6,171 nt of DNA from Clostridium sp. (GTDB lineage: Bacteria > Bacillota > Clostridia > Lachnospirales > Lachnospiraceae). Positions 4,382-6,171 of the stretch are shown here, in pieces (the first letter of the stretch is position 1; every line of letters starts with the position of its first letter). A model generated the notes under the pieces. The model worked only from the letters and a program-made list of their open reading frames with translations. It did not search any database and was not told the DNA's origin. Where the stretch lies: contig SFNH01000110.1 of assembly GCA_004554205.1 (NCBI GenBank), positions 1 through 6,171 of the forward strand. Reading direction: 5' to 3'. A program made the translations under genes and the position numbers.

Positions 4382-5377
4382 ATGAAAAAGAATCTTACAA
4401 AAGTTTTGGCAGTGGTTATGTCCCTTGGGATGTTGACGGGCTGCGGCGGCACAGCTGCCACGAAAGCACCTGAGACGACTGTGGCGCAGGTGACGGATGT
4501 GGCGCAGGAGACTACAGTCGCGGAAACAGAAGCGGAAGTAAAAGAGGATAAGTTCCAGTCATCCATCCTGTTCTGCGGTTCGACTTCCCTCTACCCGATC
4601 ATGTCCTCCCTGGCATCTTCCTTTACGGAGAAGTATGTAACGTGGGATCAGGTGGATCCGGCATTTCCGAAGGAGAACATTTCTATTTACGTTGCACCGG
4701 GCGGCTCCGGGGTGGGTGTGAGCGCCGCGATTGACAAGACAGCAGATTTTGGTATGCTGGCGCGTGACATCAAGGACACCGAGGTCGAAAAGCTAGGCGC
4801 TGATTACCAGTCCTTTCTTGTGGCACGCGATGCCCTTACCGTTTCCGTCAACACTGAAAACCCGGTCTGTGGGGTGATGGATGACATGACAACAGATATG
4901 GTCCGCCAGATCTTTGCGGGCGAGATCACAACCTGGGATCAGGTAGATGCCTCTCTCCCGGCAGAGCAGATCAATGTTTACATTCGCGATCTTTCCGGCG
5001 GTGCATACGAGGTGTTCCAGAAAGCGGTCATGGGCGACAGCGAGGTGACACCTCACGCGACTCAGTCCGCCTCCATGACGGAGCTTGCGACCAACATCGC
5101 CAATGATAAGTGGGGCATCGGTTATGCCGGTTATGGTGCATTCAATAAGGCAAATGCCGGCGGCGAGGTCTTAAAGGCAATGAAGGTCGACGGCGTCGAA
5201 GCGACGGTCGAGAATATCATAAGCGGAACTTACAAGATTCAGCGCCCGGTTATGTTTGTGACGGGAGACAAGCTGACCGGATCGGAGCAGGCGTTTATCG
5301 ATTACATTTTCTCCCAGGTAGGCTATGATGTGACAGAAGCGAATGGCTACATACCCGCATTTACACCGGCAAACTGA
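4382..5377 (+). CDS. pstS: Phosphate-binding lipoprotein PstS (phosphate ABC transporter substrate-binding protein)
   Basis: Extracellular lipid-anchored protein of 331 aa that captures phosphate for the PstCAB importer. Residues 1-20 form a lipoprotein signal peptide ending in the lipobox LTGC with Cys21 as anchor; a Thr/Glu-rich linker follows (about 22-57). The PBP-like domain shows GSTSLYPI (66-73), GGSGVGVSAAI (107-117), ADFGMLARDIK (121-131) and the second-lobe IFAGEITTWDQV (177-188), all PstS-like. The expected phosphate loop R(D/E)xGSGT reads RDLSGGA here (202-208), so one typical Gly and the Thr are changed. Residues 87-104 and 184-201 are similar (TWDQVD...), an internal repeat. The start ATG at 4382 has GGAGG 7 nt upstream. 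It is first in an operon with pstC, 95 bp downstream, separated by hairpins. Another anion-binding role is possible but less likely given the pstC neighbour. Confidence 0.92.
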   Translation: MKKNLTKVLAVVMSLGMLTGCGGTAATKAPETTVAQVTDVAQETTVAETEAEVKEDKFQSSILFCGSTSLYPIMSSLASSFTEKYVTWDQVDPAFPKENISIYVAPGGSGVGVSAAIDKTADFGMLARDIKDTEVEKLGADYQSFLVARDALTVSVNTENPVCGVMDDMTTDMVRQIFAGEITTWDQVDASLPAEQINVYIRDLSGGAYEVFQKAVMGDSEVTPHATQSASMTELATNIANDKWGIGYAGYGAFNKANAGGEVLKAMKVDGVEATVENIISGTYKIQRPVMFVTGDKLTGSEQAFIDYIFSQVGYDVTEANGYIPAFTPAN

Positions 5378-5397
5378 TCGGAGAGTAAAAACGCCAT

Positions 5398-5449
5398 GCC
5401 GCGGACAGTATGCGCGGCCAAAAAACAGGGGCAGGTACACAACTGCCCC
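5398..5449 (+). terminator. Tandem hairpins between pstS and pstC (partial terminator or mRNA stabiliser)
   Basis: Hairpin 1: GCCGCG (5398-5403) with CGCGGC (5413-5418), 9-nt loop. Hairpin 2: GGGGCAG (5428-5434) with CTGCCCC (5443-5449), 8-nt loop, preceded by AAAAAACA and followed by TTTGTGATT. Hairpin 2 has the shape of an intrinsic terminator with a short, broken U-tract, so read-through into pstC is expected. Such an element would yield more pstS than pstC transcript, in line with the known excess of binding protein over permease in pst systems. Confidence 0.6.
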
Positions 5450-5472
5450 TTTGTGATTCGTGGGGAAATATT

Positions 5473-6171
5473 ATGAGAAAGCAGATCAACTCCTTCTTTT
5501 CGGTGATCATTTATGTGCTGACGGCATTTTCCGTCCTGGCGCTTGGGTTCGTGATCTATTTTATCGTAAAGGAAGCTCTGCCGCTATTTTCCGAGGTGAG
5601 CGTCCCCGAATTCCTTTTCGGAACCCGCTGGATGCCCGTTGATTACACAGGCAGTACCTCTTTTGGAATCGCCAATTTCATTGCGGCGACGGTTTATGTT
5701 TCTTTTACGGCCCTGATTCTGGCTTTGGGGATTGGGCTTGGGGCGGCAATGTTCCTCTCTCTCGTGGCCACAGAGCGGATGCGGTCGTTTCTGTATCCGT
5801 TTGTGGATCTTCTGGCCGGAATCCCGTCCGTTGTCTATGGATTTATCGGCTTACAGGTTCTGGTGAAGCTGTTTATGAAGGCAGGAGTGCACACGGGCTC
5901 CTGCGTTCTGGCCGCGGGAATCCTTCTGGCGATTATGCTTCTCCCGTTCCTGATCTCATCATGCAGCGAGACAATGCTTAAGGAAAAGGGAAAATACGAG
6001 GCCGCGGCGGGGACTCTCGGGATTGACAGGTGGTATGTGGCGGCGACGATGATACTGCCGGCGTCCCGGAGGAATATCCTGCTTTCCGTGATTCTGGCGA
6101 TCGGCCGCGCGATGGGCGAGACTATGGCGGTCATGATGGTTATGGGAAATGCGAATTTATTCCCGAAGCTT
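5473..6171 (+). CDS. pstC: Phosphate ABC transporter permease PstC (3' truncated by window end)
   Basis: Inner-membrane permease subunit pairing with PstA to form the phosphate channel. The frame is open from the ATG at 5473 to the last base (233 codons), so the C-terminus is missing; the family is usually near 300 aa. Residues about 7-33 form the first hydrophobic helix, then a loop with FLFGTRWMPVDYTGSTSFGI, then further membrane helices. LLAGIPSVVYGFIGL is a PstC hallmark, and the ABC-permease coupling (EAA) region reads YEAAAGTLGIDRWYVAATMI, followed by LPASRRN and AIGRAMGETMAVMMVMGN, a near-invariant PstC/PstA stretch. The Shine-Dalgarno is weak (GGGGA, 5462-5466, 6 nt before the ATG), which with the upstream hairpins suggests lower expression than pstS. 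pstA and pstB would be expected beyond the window. Confidence 0.95.
   Translation, partial: MRKQINSFFSVIIYVLTAFSVLALGFVIYFIVKEALPLFSEVSVPEFLFGTRWMPVDYTGSTSFGIANFIAATVYVSFTALILALGIGLGAAMFLSLVATERMRSFLYPFVDLLAGIPSVVYGFIGLQVLVKLFMKAGVHTGSCVLAAGILLAIMLLPFLISSCSETMLKEKGKYEAAAGTLGIDRWYVAATMILPASRRNILLSVILAIGRAMGETMAVMMVMGNANLFPKL

Overview
The window looks like a moderately GC-rich Firmicutes chromosome, most likely a gut-type Lachnospiraceae/Clostridia. The reasons are strong AGGAGG-type ribosome binding sites, TTGACA/TATAAT promoters several of which carry an extended TGn -10, two orphan ECF vitamin-transporter S components, a tetrahydrofolate riboswitch of the kind known from Clostridia and Lactobacillales, a small alarmone synthetase and a PstS lipoprotein. 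The genus cannot be fixed from this sequence alone.

Layout. Bases 1-274 hold the 3' end of an unrecognised gene whose product ends in a Ser-rich 13-residue repeat and an acidic tail. Bases 347-1177 encode an Ogg1-family 8-oxoguanine DNA glycosylase. It converges on bioY (1815-1234, minus strand), the biotin S component. The 378-bp space between bioY and the divergent folT is fully regulatory. It contains a bioY promoter whose -35 lies inside a BirA-type operator, a folT promoter, a tetrahydrofolate riboswitch aptamer (2029-2133), and a two-state hairpin that can hide or free the folT ribosome binding site. folT (2194-2754) overlaps by 11 bp, tail to tail, a minus-strand (p)ppGpp synthetase gene of the RelP/RelQ type (3454-2744).

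The leader of the synthetase gene is interrupted by a compact palindromic element of about 132 bp (3485-3616). It has 13-bp terminal inverted repeats and sits between two exact copies of TCTATTTTC, which is the signature of a MITE-like insertion with target-site duplication. The promoter lies just upstream of it, so the element is predicted to be transcribed as the 5' leader. A HAD-family phosphatase-like gene (4161-3694, minus strand) follows, and divergent from it is a phosphate-uptake operon: pstS (4382-5377), a pair of intergenic hairpins, and pstC (from 5473, running off the window end).

Functionally the window joins DNA repair, vitamin salvage (biotin and folate, each with its own feedback control), the stringent response and high-affinity phosphate uptake. 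No ECF energizing module (EcfA/A'/T) is present, so BioY and FolT presumably share one encoded elsewhere. The most notable items are the MITE-like insertion in the alarmone-synthetase leader, the complete folate-switch architecture, the BirA operator on bioY, and an internal sequence repeat in PstS.
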